A program made the position numbers and the translations under genes. Below, in pieces: positions 21,016-31,911 of a DNA stretch of 45,154 bases. Under the pieces are notes generated by a model, which saw nothing but the letters and a program-made list of their open reading frames with translations, did no database searches and was not told where the DNA came from. The first letter of the stretch is position 1. Each line of letters starts with the position of its first letter. Source of the stretch: Dicyema japonicum (lineage: Eukaryota; Dicyemida; Rhombozoa; Dicyemidae); the NCBI GenBank assembly GCA_011109175.1, contig RDEW01000024.1, positions 856,656-901,809 on the forward strand. Direction: 5' to 3'.

Positions 21016-22020
21016 TTAATTAGGATCAAGATAGGGGATTTAATGAATAATTTCTATTATTATAATATTTATTTTTTATAAGTTTATTTAAAATAATAAC
21101 TTATAGTTTCATTTTAGAACAATTACTATGTGGCGTTTTATTCCTCAACACTTGCTTAAATACGATTTTTGAAATTGAGATTTCAATTTTTATGAAACGT
21201 CACCTGTCAAACTAAACTGTCATGTTACAAGGTTAAAGTGCAACGGCTAAAATTGTAGTAATCTGCATGGAGCGCGACAGTGACCAAAGAATTTCAAGTT
21301 TCTATTTTGACGTTGGATTGCTTACTGAGAAGTTGCTGGCAGAATTATTATCCGTTCGGATCGAATTTGAACAATCTATTGAGAATTTATCTTGTCTAGA
21401 AGAAGTTAAACACTTCAGACTCTTCTCGTGACGTTAAAAGATCTGCTATTTTGTTGGTTGTACTTCTTTATCAGGGAATGATGGATAATGAATAATTCTC
21501 ATTTTCGGGGGTTTATTATGAGACATGGGCTGCTCGTTACATTTTCTGGCCTTGAAAAATTTTTTTGATTATACGACATTTATTTTTTATATACGATTTC
21601 TATCGTGATTAATATTTAGATTATTTTTATTATTTTATTGCAGCAAATATTTAATTTTTTATAGCGGCAAACATAAATTTCTGTAGTGTGATATGGTGGA
21701 AGGTTGTTTTGTTTTAATGGGTTTTTAAAAGACTGCGTGGAATATGAATTTATAAAAGATGCTTTGGATATAACTTCCCCGAAAATTTTCTGAGGCACAG
21801 AAAATATAGGCTTCTTAAGAGATAGAGAATTTCTTAATTATCAATGAAAGGTATTGTAAATGTGCAATAAATGTATGGACTGTATCTTAAAGTTACTGAT
21901 CCCAGGCAAGTCAAATCTCTGGATTTGACTCCGAAATGGAGCTCGTGGCGTATTACAGAGATTTAACTCGGAGAATTAAATAAAATTGACTATGATTGTA
22001 GTCAAAGATAATCACTCTCG
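21016..22020. other. Arm DNA with a small conserved ORF (21616-21798 minus)
   Basis: The minus ORF MPQKIFGEVISKASFINSYS, continuing STQSFKN, is also present in the right arm at 36853-36960 (plus) with one early stop. A short perfect hairpin, tcaaatc-tctg-gatttga, lies at 21911-21928 and is repeated in the right arm at about 36730. No family was recognised. Confidence 0.3.
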
Positions 22021-22024
22021 AGAT

Positions 22025-22265
22025 TGAGAAATCAAAAAAGTCATTCAAAATTGTGAAGTTTGCAAATTTCCACCTACCTTAAAATTTTAAGATTTTTTAA
22101 TAGTAGATTGAAGATATAAATCACCACATGTTTGCTTCTTGTCCGAATATACGTTTCAGATAGATTTTAGAGATTTTAAAAAAATTTTCATGGTAAATCA
22201 AAATTTCAAATGGAGTTGACGGTAATTGACATATATAGTAGGTTGGCTTTTTAAAACATTTTTTA
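22025..22265 (+). pseudogene. Second integrase fragment, left-arm copy
   Basis: Plus frames read IQNCEVCKFPPT (Cys pair), then FQIDFRDFKKIF and LTVIDIYSRLAF. These fit the zinc-binding end and the first two catalytic regions of a retroviral-type integrase, with frame breaks between. Its mirror is at about 36395-36615, minus. It is distinct in sequence from the integrase at 20116. Confidence 0.5.
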
Positions 22266-23390
22266 TAGATTCGTATTTGCAGTTATTTCAAACATCAAAC
22301 ATATTCACTGATAGCCTAACAATCTTCGAGAAAGGGATAGTCGAAAGATTCAATTAAACGATAATGAGAAAGCTGTCAAAAATGCTGGATAACAGTGAAA
22401 TAAGTTGTTTGATAAATTAGAAAGTTAGTGTACAGTTATAACATATATGTCCATTAATTTATTTAAAAAAGTCTTAAATTCGAAAAGCAAAGACTGTGTA
22501 GAGCTAAACTTTTAGAAGATTTTCAATTATTGAGGAATGAAAATTCTTCTTTCAAATGTGTTTTATATGTTAATAAGGATGCATAATGACTTAATGTTTA
22601 ATTTTTAAATTCTGGAAGAAATTGTGTAATACTGAACGTATCTCTATTTCTGTTTCTGAACCATGAACCATCTGTCATTGTTTGACGCTATGTCGCTACA
22701 TAAATCTCTTTCTCTGTTACAGATAAAAAAGAAAATTAAGGCATGAATGAATAGCCTTCCATTTGTTGATTATTAATGAAATCACTTCTAATCGAATGAT
22801 TGCTCCTCTTGCCGCTGTTATTTTAAACATTACCTCAACCTTTACATGATTTATTGCTAATGTTGTTTAAGAATTTTTATGATGCTTAGTCCATTCCTGT
22901 CAGAATTTTTCATTTTTCCATTGTTATGTGGACGTAGATTTAGATTTTTTACATGACAGACACCTACAATTTAAATTCTCTTTATTTAATAAAAAGTGTA
23001 GTAATTAATGACTAACTGCTTGGATATATTTTTCGATAAAAACAAAATCATATACGATTAAAAATTGAAGTTATAAGCAAATCCTAATAAATCAGATCTA
23101 CATTTCTATTAATTCTATTGAATTGGAAAGATTTTTGTTTTTCTAGCATAAGGGTTTATTTTGCAACCATTCAAAACGATGCACATTTCTTCACATATTG
23201 TTGTGCTTAGGAAGTAACGTAACCGCTATAAAAATGGTGGAATAATTTTGATGTGTTTTACCAATTCCTGAAATAAAAAAACAACATTACTTTAGAAATA
23301 AATCAATATATATATATATATTTTTAAAAATTTATTTAAATAAAGAACATATTATTATGGAACGTGCCGTCGAGACTTTATGGTCCAGTC
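22266..23390. other. Arm DNA, nothing recognised
   Basis: Mirrors 35260-36395. AT-rich, with a short (TA)n run at 23307-23321 that is absent from the right arm. Confidence 0.3.
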
Positions 23391-23410
23391 ACTCGATCGA
23401 TACTTGCTTG

Positions 23411-23640
23411 TGTGGGAGGTCGAGGTAAGAGCATCGGGCCAAAATGAGATCCCTGCTAGAGCGTGCTAGGATCACATGATTATATAGTTTGTGTAACCGT
23501 GGTCTTTGTGTTATTACTATAACTAATTGACTGGGGAGAAATTAAGGAATGCTCTTCATTTCTATATTTTTTTTGTTGTTTGTAAGTCCTTTATAGACGA
23601 TCCGGTTCCGTAATTAAATGTTCACTGGTATCACACGTCA
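23411..23640 (+). repeat. SINE-like repeat, tRNA-related (left arm)
   Basis: gaggtcgaggtaagagcatc looks like the D-arm of a class II tRNA (Ser/Leu type). It is followed by cgggccaaaatgagatccct and a tail containing aaccgtggtcttt. The mirrored copy is 35010-35240. The tail is related to 20925-21015. No clean B box was found in this unit. Confidence 0.4.
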
Positions 23641-23667
23641 AGACAAAAAATCGTGGATGCGTGGAAG

Positions 23668-24426
23668 ATTCGACCATAATGTATAGCAGCGAGATTCGAA
23701 CTACGGGCCAGGCTTCTTTCCCTGAATCCGTTACATTGCACCACCTAAACATTTTATTAGATTATTAAGAGAATCAGTTCGCATTTGGAATTAGTAGATT
23801 ATTAAGTCAATTTTCTATCTTTGATTTAATTAAATTCAAAATTTCTAACATAAAATTCAAAATTTACTTTCTTCATATTAAATATAATTTCATCAAAAAT
23901 AGCATCATCTATTGATACAAACAAATATGATTTCAAAGCGAACGCGATCTATTATACCTAAACATTTAAACTACAAATTTCGCAATAATTTGAATCCACA
24001 TGTATTGTCATCTAAAATTGATAAATGAATACATCGAATAAGCTATCTAGAGGCGTTAAAACACTATTTTAATATAAATGAATTACTATCAGCCTCTCCA
24101 AAATTAATCAAGTTATTAAAAATAAAAATACCATAGAAAAATCCGAAAAATTAATAATTTACAGAATAATTCTGACATTTTCGAAACTTTCCTCGTATTG
24201 AGTAAGATTACATAATTATGTTCAATAATTTAACTCGAAAAATTAATAATTTATCGAACCAGCATAACATATATTGGAGTAGAATAACATTTCGAAATCT
24301 AAATAATCTAAAATAAATCAATAAAACCTCTATCGTTTTTGAATGTCGTTGACTTCAACTGTTTTTTCCATTTTTTAGATTTTTGATGATGCAGTAGGTT
24401 ATAAATTTAATAATATAAAATCAAAG
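23668..24426. other. 759-bp segment present only in the left arm
   Basis: In the right arm gtggaag runs directly into ctaactagttcagc (about 34970-34985, complement). In the left arm the two halves are separated by 759 bases, with aag at both borders. This is either a deletion in the right arm at 3-bp microhomology or an insertion with a 3-bp duplication. It contains the tRNA-like head at 23680-23750 and otherwise very AT-rich sequence. Confidence 0.85.
23680..23750 (-). other. tRNA-like SINE head with A and B box
   Basis: On the minus strand, TGGTGCAATG (23734-23743) fits the A box at 10 positions, and GTTCGAATC (23693-23701) matches the B-box consensus GWTCRANNC exactly. The boxes start 42 nt apart, close to tRNA spacing. 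Acceptor and T stems do not pair well, so it is a tRNA-derived SINE head or a decayed tRNA gene. Confidence 0.5.
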
Positions 24427-24554
24427 CTAACTAGTTCAGCTAATAAACAGACTTTGACAAATAAGTTTTAATCCTGTCACATAATCAATGTTAAGTTTCG
24501 ACTTTGAATTATTTTGGGTCAAAAAACTGAATAGCTATGTTGAAAAAATATAAA

Positions 24555-24960
24555 CTACATGTCTCCAATATAAAGAAATTTTTCCATCTGTCGAGAATTC
24601 TGAATCAAAAAAAATACTCTACTTGTTAAAAAAATTTTCCAATTTTCTTCAGTGTATATAAAATCAGGATGAACAGCTTGGATTTCAAAAATAAAAAAGA
24701 ATATTTTATCAGTCCGTGCAAGAGATTCTTTTTTGGGTAGCGCACAAGCAGCATCAATAGGGAATGTCTTAAACAATTTTGGATAACTGTGGATGAGTTT
24801 CTTCAGTATCTCTCGGTCTCTTCTTTATCGTATTGACCCAAACATGAAAACCTAACACTTTATTCTCTTACCAGGCCGAGAAAATCGCTTTTTTTATACC
24901 TCCCAAGAAGTCGATCAAACATATGGTAGACTTTGTGGAAAAGCCCAGACACTTTTCTTT
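24555..24960 (-). CDS. Unidentified multi-exon gene, left-arm copy
   Basis: The last exon runs from 24822 to a TAG at 24555. A 36-nt GT...AG intron (24823-24858) joins it upstream and gives RDREILKKLIHSYPKLFKTF, then PIDAACALPKK...EENWKIFLTSRVFFLIQNSR and ends MEKFLYIGDM. Upstream coding text (STKSTICLIDFLG) reaches about 24930 and may need one more short intron. The start was not found. It lies on the same strand as the ZYG11-like gene and downstream of it. The right-arm counterpart has a one-base insertion early in the last exon. No family was recognised. Confidence 0.5.
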
Positions 24961-25114
24961 GGATTTTAAACTTCGAATAAGAATTTCGAAAGTAATTACC
25001 TCTTAATTTGATTAATCTTTTTATTTTAAACCTAAAGTCTCCAATAAGTTTTAATTATGAGAACAAAAAATATTAAAGAAAATATCGTTAATATTAGTGA
25101 TTCGAAACATAATT

Positions 25115-27491
25115 CTAAAATAATAAGAAAAATACATTATAAGATTCTTTAACGTCAATGGCACATTCTTGTAGATTCTTGATATTTGATAGCGAAGCCA
25201 AAGTTTCAATTTTGCTGAAGACATTTTTAGACATCATCATTGGGATGAATATTTGTGCTACTAAATCAACAAATAGTACGTTCATAGTAAACCATTCGAG
25301 AAAATTCCCAAATGGCCCAAAACCATAGTCTTTGGTCTAATTCCTCATTTAAAAGGTTTACAAGTGAATCAATAGATCTTTTGTTAAATGATATCTTACC
25401 GATAATATCCGATATAAAGTAATGTCCCATATTATCATTTGAACATGAAGCAATTGTATCAATAATATATTCAGACACGGTTTTATTTTCTGTATCAAAA
25501 TAATCAAAAATCTTCATATCTTCAGTAGAGTCACTCATTATGTTTGATAAAGCATTGCAGATGGCAATTATTGATATGTGTCCAAGTATCGCCAAAGACG
25601 TAGTCCCTATTAAAATTACACAAAACACACAATAAATAGGTAATCAATCCACTATTCCGAACCAGAGGTCGAATTTTCTCGAATTTAGTTAGATTTTCGA
25701 TATTAAAAAAAACTGGAAGTAGAAAGTAATCATGCAAAATAATATAATTTTTAGGAAACTGTTTAAAGAAGTCTAGAATAAGATCAATCCCTCCCAATTC
25801 AACAAACAAAGTGGCATTGTCGTTGTTTGCATCTGACAGATAATGTAAACCAAAATCACCTAAAAGATACCACAAAATTCTCCAAGCCACATTACAGTAA
25901 GGAAAAGCTATTAGTTCTTTGTATTTTTTAATATGATTCACGATTGACTAAATCGAAATAAACGATACCTCGATTGATCCGTAAAATCCCAAATAAGACA
26001 AAACCTCAATACTTTGACTCTTCATTGGAAGATACAATACATCATCACTCTCGATAATTCTTCAATGTGCGTGTGAACATCCCTGACGAATGTTTGAGTG
26101 AAAAATGAAAAAGACAAAATCTAAAATGAGCAAGCAAAATACAAAATTTGATAACTCCCAAGGTTTTATGCAACTCATAATTTCGCATAATATATTCTGA
26201 ACTGAAAAAAATATAAAAATGTGACTACCGTATGATGACAACAATGTGCTTCTAAAGTAACAAGGATAGCTTCATAAATAAGGCTAAGTTAACATGGACT
26301 CAAACCATCGATAAGATTCAGATATGTTCATTCCATCGATTTCGGTATTTAAACAATACCTATCAAGTCAACGTACGCGATTACATGATTTGTAGAATAA
26401 CCTTAGTATTTTGTGATGTTTTCAACAAACGGCAGATAAACTAAAATATAATTTCAAATACCCTCAAAAATCGTTTATAAAGAGAAGGCCGAATTTCAGA
26501 GTCGCAGTCGTTAATATAATGTAAAGTAGAACAAAGCATCGCATCCTTATGTTCAAAGTGAAAAATTGAATTAACCAAATTATATATGAGTAAATTTGAT
26601 TCAATCTACAATTATTATTAATAATATTACATTGTCATTATTTTTAAAAAATTGCGATATTTTTTGGAAGCAAAATGTGTCAATCTTGTGTTTCAACAGT
26701 TCTCTAATTGTTACCTAGCAAAATACGGTTTTAGTAATCCATAATCAATCAAGAATCCTGACAAATCAAAGAATTCTAAATTAGTGGCTAAATTTAATAA
26801 CGTTCTAAAATCACAGCTTAATTCATGCACATCTTTACTGTTTGTATACGAAAAATATCTTAATCTAACAAAATAAAAACCTTAGAGATCTGGGACTGGT
26901 AAGACTTTTGTTAAATTCTTCAAAATTGGATACCAGAACATTGTCAAAATTAATTCTTTCGAGTTCTATGATCAGTTTGATTGTGCAACTATAAATTTTA
27001 TTTGGACTACTTCTTTCAAGAAAGGAATCTGATAAAAGTTCTAGTGACCTAATTTCACTGAATCCGCTTTTAAATAGCAAATGAAGTAAAACTGGGTCAT
27101 CATATTCCAAAAGAGTGAAAAAATTGACATTATTTGGAAAATACTTCAGATAAGGCATATTCTCGGAAGATGAAATATAAGCCAACTTGATATTCGTTAA
27201 ATTTGGTAGGTTTTGGCACAAATTTGCTAGATCTTTAATATCAATTTGATTATTTGACAAATCAAGGCGGAAAATGTTGTAACATACTACTGTGAGTTTG
27301 CTTAATATTGAGAAATCATGCAAAACTGATAATATCTTTTGTGAATTTTGTGCTTTCAAATATTCTATTTCATAATGTATTCTTTTGTCAAACATCATCT
27401 TCGACTTTGAGCTTAATCCGCCATATTTCTTCATGTTAATGATTTTTCGATATTCATTAATGCAAAGTGCATACAATGAAGGAATTTGCAT
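25115..27491 (-). CDS. ZYG11-like substrate receptor of a CUL2 ubiquitin ligase (692 aa, 14 exons)
   Basis: Known role: ZYG11/ZER1 proteins bind Elongin B/C and CUL2 and recognise substrates, including N-terminal Gly degrons. Exons (minus): 27491-26881, 26864-26727, 26703-26631, 26605-26462, 26440-26385, 26359-26306, 26283-26229, 26196-26143, 26120-26041, 26017-25969, 25947-25860, 25832-25629, 25606-25280, 25260-25115. All 13 introns are GT...AG, 16-32 nt; the 2079 nt are in frame, near human ZYG11B (about 744 aa). SLYALC at residues 5-10 fits a BC box. Leucine-rich segments cover about 60-270 (FRLDLSNNQI, LEFFDLSGF). ARM-like helices follow, with family-like text (NDNATLFVELGGIDLILDFF, LWFWAIWEFSRMVYYE). 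The junction at 26018-26040 has alternatives; the others fit uniquely or nearly so. Confidence 0.85.
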
Positions 27492-28222
27492 TATGTTTAA
27501 AAATTATAGATTTTAAATTTAAAACCCAAATTAAAAAATTAATATAAAAATCCAGAATTAAAAAAATACTCTTATCTTTTTTACTATAAATTTTTCTTTA
27601 CACTTCGAGTCATCAATATTTTTTATTGTGATACATTGAAACACCAAATGGATGTTTTCCATCCTTTATGGTAGTTCTTGATCGATATTTATTATTTGTG
27701 ATGCTTCTGTCTCCGTGACAATGGGAACTTGATGCACTTAATTAGTTTCAAATTTGAGTAAAAATAGCAAAAATTAATCAAAATTGTATCCCGACAACAT
27801 AATTGACGTTTAGCTCTCTTTCATGATCACAATTGTGATAAATGAAGAAGCATTCTTAGTATCAATTCATCTCATATCGAAGACGATCAAATTGGCTGAG
27901 AAAAGGACGATGTAGAACACTTTGGGAAATACTCCACACAAAAATTGTTTCATATGTTAGGTAATCGAATTTGTAAGACGAATCCTGGATTTACAACACA
28001 CAAAGATGTTAGGGTTTACAAAGGTGTCATTTCTAAGAGCCCAAGTTTGGTATTCTCAATATAATTGATCAGATAATTTCTGTAGCACAAAAAACATGAC
28101 ATCCAGCTCTTCTTTAAACGTTAACTTTTATAGATGGTCTCGTCATAGCGCGTTTGCTTTTAATCTATTTAGTATCTTCTCTTCCTGTATGTGACTACTC
28201 TTTCCATAATCCTTGTAGACTT
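27492..28222. other. 5' flank of the ZYG11-like gene and inner end of the left arm
   Basis: AT-rich upstream region holding the inner arm-end repeat (27637-27765) and the first copy (27758-27910) of a segment repeated at 28770-28922. Matches 31186-31911. No further gene. Confidence 0.5.
27758..27910 (+). repeat. Direct repeat, copy 1 (copy 2 at 28770-28922)
   Basis: gcaaaaattaatcaaaattg through tcaaattggctgagaaaagg recurs in the same orientation in the spacer with a few differences. The right arm carries the inverted copy at about 31500-31650. Confidence 0.85.
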
Positions 28223-28249
28223 TAAGAGAAGATTCAATCACCTTTAAAT

Positions 28250-28429
28250 ATGGATTATCTCTCTGGTTTCAGACCTAAAAATTATGAACCAGAAGATAAA
28301 AATCTTGAGTAGTTTGAAATGCTGTTAGATTTGAAAGAAAACGTAAAAACTAAGAACAAGAGTTTTAAAGGTGTCCAGAGTAATCTAACACTTATTAAAG
28401 CTCAATGTTGTATGTATATGGCACCATAA
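28250..28429 (+). pseudogene. Decayed unidentified ORF
   Basis: From the ATG at 28250: MDYLSGFRPKNYEPEDKNLE, an in-frame TAG, then FEMLLDLKENVKTKNKSFKG up to TAA at 28427-28429. The composition is clearly protein-like and the frame continues past the first stop. No family was recognised. Confidence 0.35.
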
Positions 28430-28769
28430 CTCGCGGATAAATGTACGGATTTTAATTTAAAAAAAAGTTATTAACAAATAAAAACAATGTCGAAAAAGTG
28501 AGTTAACCAGATATATTTGATCAATATCAACCTGTCATTTCAAAAACTCCACTTTAATCATTTCTGGGTACTAATACAAAATCTCAAAGATCCGAGAGAT
28601 AGGTGATAATGAGAAACAGTCCATGTGGCATAAACAATCAAATCTTAATATTTTTAAACTGCTAAACACTTTTCTTACAAATGGAATATTAAAATACTTA
28701 ATAGTCACCTAAGCACTTATAATCAAACTAGACACCTGTGTTATCGTATCACATATATACGTAAATTTG

Positions 28770-28922
28770 ACTAAAAATAGCAAAAATCAATCAAAATTGT
28801 ATCCCGACAACATAATTGATGGTTAGCTCTCTCTCATGATCCCAATTGTGATAAATGAAGAAGCCACTGAGTATCAATTCATCTCATATCGAAGACAATC
28901 AAATTGGCGGAGAAAAGGACTT
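28770..28922 (+). repeat. Direct repeat, copy 2, in the spacer
   Basis: Second same-orientation copy of 27758-27910; homology ends at aaaaggac (28921), after which the GC-richer patch begins. Confidence 0.85.
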
Positions 28923-28929
28923 TAACAAG

Positions 28930-29190
28930 TATATAAATTCTGGCTGTGGAGGTCCAGGAGAGACTCAGCGTTGTTTGTCAAATAATCGAAGCTCGCGGCA
29001 GACCCTAGACCACATACACGCGGAACGTGCGCAGGTGTCTTTGCACCCACCTTTGAGACGTCTGTTTCTTTTGCGCGACTCTAGGAATCTAGGGAATCTG
29101 ATTTCTACACAATCAAGAGACCTTTGTGAGCACAGCTAGTTATATGAGCGAATCTCGCCGCCACGCAGAAAGGGCGGCCGTTATATGACC
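28930..29190. other. Locally GC-richer patch
   Basis: It contains gcgcgactctaggaatctag, acacgcggaacgtgcgcagg and gccgccacgcagaaagggcg in an otherwise AT-rich spacer. It is open in one plus frame (part of 28855-29139) with no family recognised. Confidence 0.5.
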
Positions 29191-31911
29191 ATTTTTTAAC
29201 TTTTATCAAAATAAATTGATTTATTTCTTTGAACTTATCTAATATTGAAAGTACTGAAGGAGAATGGACAGGGAGTTATTTTAACATTTTACGTTTAATA
29301 TTGAGACGATTATCAAATAGTTAAAATTAAATAAATATAATTTAAAAATAATATCAATTGGTGTGTTGATGGCGACAATCTATATAGGTTTTTGATAAGA
29401 CAATTCCCAGTCACAGAGAGCCTATCGTTTTACAAAAGTGAGTGAGAACACGAGTGATGAAAATATTGATAACTTTTGGAAAATAGAATGTTTCCCAAGT
29501 TTTGGGAAAGTAAACACAATTTTACAACATTTATAGAAAATCTATCATTAAATTTATGTTCGCACGTAGTCACCGGAACCTTAATGAAGCGTTTAGGGAT
29601 AAAATGTTGTCAGAGATGTCCTTAGTCTCTCTTTGACCACAAAGATTTTGTAAAATCTCAAAAAAATTGAACCCGATTATAATTTTTTATCTGAATACCA
29701 TAGTAGTACTATACATGCTGACATTGCTCTATCTTTTTGACAATTTAAGGTAAATTAAAATAAAATATAAAAATTGACTATTCAAAATAGAATAACCAAC
29801 AAACGGAAAGATATACATCCCCCGTTTTTAAAGTTATGGACTCTACATTTGGTTTGTATTATTGCTTCTAAGAACTGCGACGAATTGCAAATACGTGTCT
29901 TTTAAAGGTCGTGTAAAATATAAAATATGAACCACAAAGTAAGCCTTGTCTGCAAAAAAGAAGGGACCATTAAATATGCAATTTTTTTTCTAGCCACTTT
30001 TTCAAAAAAGAATTAGAAGATTTATATTTCTCACTAATATCGTTATTACTGTGTATAGATTGGTCAACTGGTGACACTACAAACTAGAATGTATGTTGGG
30101 GGAGGTGTAGAAAAAGGTTAAAAAGCAATAATCTTTGGAGATAGTGTTCTGGTATGAATTTACTAATCAATTAGAAAGTAGAAATGTGAAACATTATCTA
30201 ACCCTCTATTGCAGAGAGAACTTGAGTAAAATAGGTGACAAACCATCATTGCATTAATATTATTGGATGGGTGCTTGTGAAAGAAATGCGAGAATTATTG
30301 GAAACAATCTGATGACTTGAGAATAAATATACGGACATATAGAAAATGTTGATCACATTGTATTAGTTGTATCAATGAGGACAATAGACCTACGCAAGTC
30401 AAAATCTAATAATCGAGTGAGGAGAATAAATAAAACAGATCAGAGATAAAATATAAAAAGTTTTATATTGACATTGAGAGGTTAACCGAATGGATGATAT
30501 CCCACTAACGTTTATCGACTATATACGAAATGGTCTGTGTTGAATAAAATTCTAAAATTCTGAAATTACTGGCATAATTTTTGACATAACAACTATTTGA
30601 GAAAAGAAAAATTGAAAGTTTAAGAAGAGAAGAATTGGAACAGGGGCGAGGAGAAGGTATTAACTAATGCCTTGGATAGTCAAAACTTTAATATTAAAAG
30701 TTCCTTTACAGAGTTTTGTCATGATTTATTGAAGAAGACTGCATCATAGGTGTTAGAACAAAGAGAGAGGATTAATGGAAGAGACAAGATATCAATCATT
30801 AACGACAACATATTTTGTTATCACCGAAAGATTAATTAAAGACAATTTTTTCCAATGTTCCCGCCGATAACACGAACACTCTGATACAAAAGTCAATAAA
30901 AATGACTAAAGCTGTTCCAGGACATGTGAATAACTTCCAAGACACTGTCACATACGGCTAAGTGGAACGACGTACAAAGGTGGAGATATCCCCCTTTTAC
31001 CAGCTGTGGAATCTGAATTTGGTTTGGATTATTGGTTCGTTCGAACACATGAGATTTTCAAAAGATGTCCATATTACTAAGCGGATGCACCATTAGCGTA
31101 TGAAATTGATGAAAATGATAAAATACATGACAAATTCGATGACGTTTTTGCATGTTGAAAATAATCTTGTTCTCAAAATGGGTAAGGATTATGGAAAGAG
31201 TAGTCACATACAGGAAGAGAAGATGACTAAAGTAGATTTAAAAGCAAACGCGCTATGACGAGACCACCTATAAAAGTAAACGTTTATAGAAGAGCTGGAT
31301 GTCATGTTTTTTGTGCTACAGAAATTATCTGATCAAGTATATTGAGAATAATCCAAACTTGGGCTCTTAGAAATTATACCTTTGTATACACTAACATCTT
31401 TGTGTGCTGTAGATCCAGGATTCGTCTTACAAAATCGATTACCTAACATATGAAACAATTTTTGTGTGGACTATTTCAAAAAGTGTTCCATCTCGTCCTT
31501 TTCTCAGCCAATTTGATCGTCTTCGATATGATCTGACTTGATACTCAGTGGCTTCTTCATTTATCACAATTGTGATTATGAAAGAGAGCTAAACGTCACT
31601 TATGTTGTCGGGATACAATTTTGATTAATTTTTGCTATTTTTACTCAAATTTAAAACAAATTAAGTGCATCAAGTTCCATTGTCACAGAAACAGAAGCAT
31701 CACAAATAATAAATATCACCAAGAACCACCATATAGGATGGAAGACATCCATTTGGTGTTTCAATGCATCACAATAAAAAAAATATTGATGACTCGAAGT
31801 GCTTAAAGAAAAATTTAAAGTAAAATAGATAAGAATATTTTTTTAATTCTGGATTTTTATATTAATTTTTTAATTTGGTTTTAAATTTTAAATCTATAAT
31901 TTTTAAACATA

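Larger units (their letters stand above)
18283..28222 (+). repeat. Left arm of a giant imperfect inverted repeat (about 9.9 kb)
   Basis: Reverse complement of 31186-40332 with scattered substitutions and small indels. Paired landmarks keep a nearly constant coordinate sum: 58615-58658 in the outer half and 59398-59408 in the inner half. The step is caused by an extra 759 bp in this arm (23668-24426). The outer boundary lies near a tattcattcg motif (18283). The inner boundary lies at cataatcc (28222). Confidence 0.93.
28223..31185. other. Spacer (about 3 kb) between the arms
   Basis: Unpaired centre of the palindrome. It holds a short decayed ORF (28250-28429), the third copy of the direct repeat (28770-28922), a GC-richer patch (28930-29190) and two related segments, about 29805-29875 and 30980-31045 (both agatat...cccc...tttggtttg.attattg). 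The latter reads GDIPLLPAVESEFGLDYWFV in one plus frame. From 29200 to 29800 and 29900 to 30950 I recognise nothing. Confidence 0.5.

Noticed and set aside
23307-23321. (TA)n run as a functional element
   Set aside because: A simple dinucleotide microsatellite, absent from the other arm.
26865-26880. Shared T-homopolymer frameshift in both ZYG11 arms
   Set aside because: A GT...AG intron explains the break and also fits the copy at 5.7 kb, which has one T fewer.
18283-28222. The arm as a single LTR retrotransposon bounded by LTRs
   Set aside because: The end repeats are weakly similar, no gag/RT order is present, and the cargo includes intron-bearing host genes.
28250-28429. Alternative genetic code with TAA/TAG read as Gln (also suggested by TAA before ETKL at about 8570)
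   Set aside because: The ZYG11-like, mucin-like, p31comet-like and Tigger genes all end at TAG or TAA where their families end. The odd stops lie in decayed genes.
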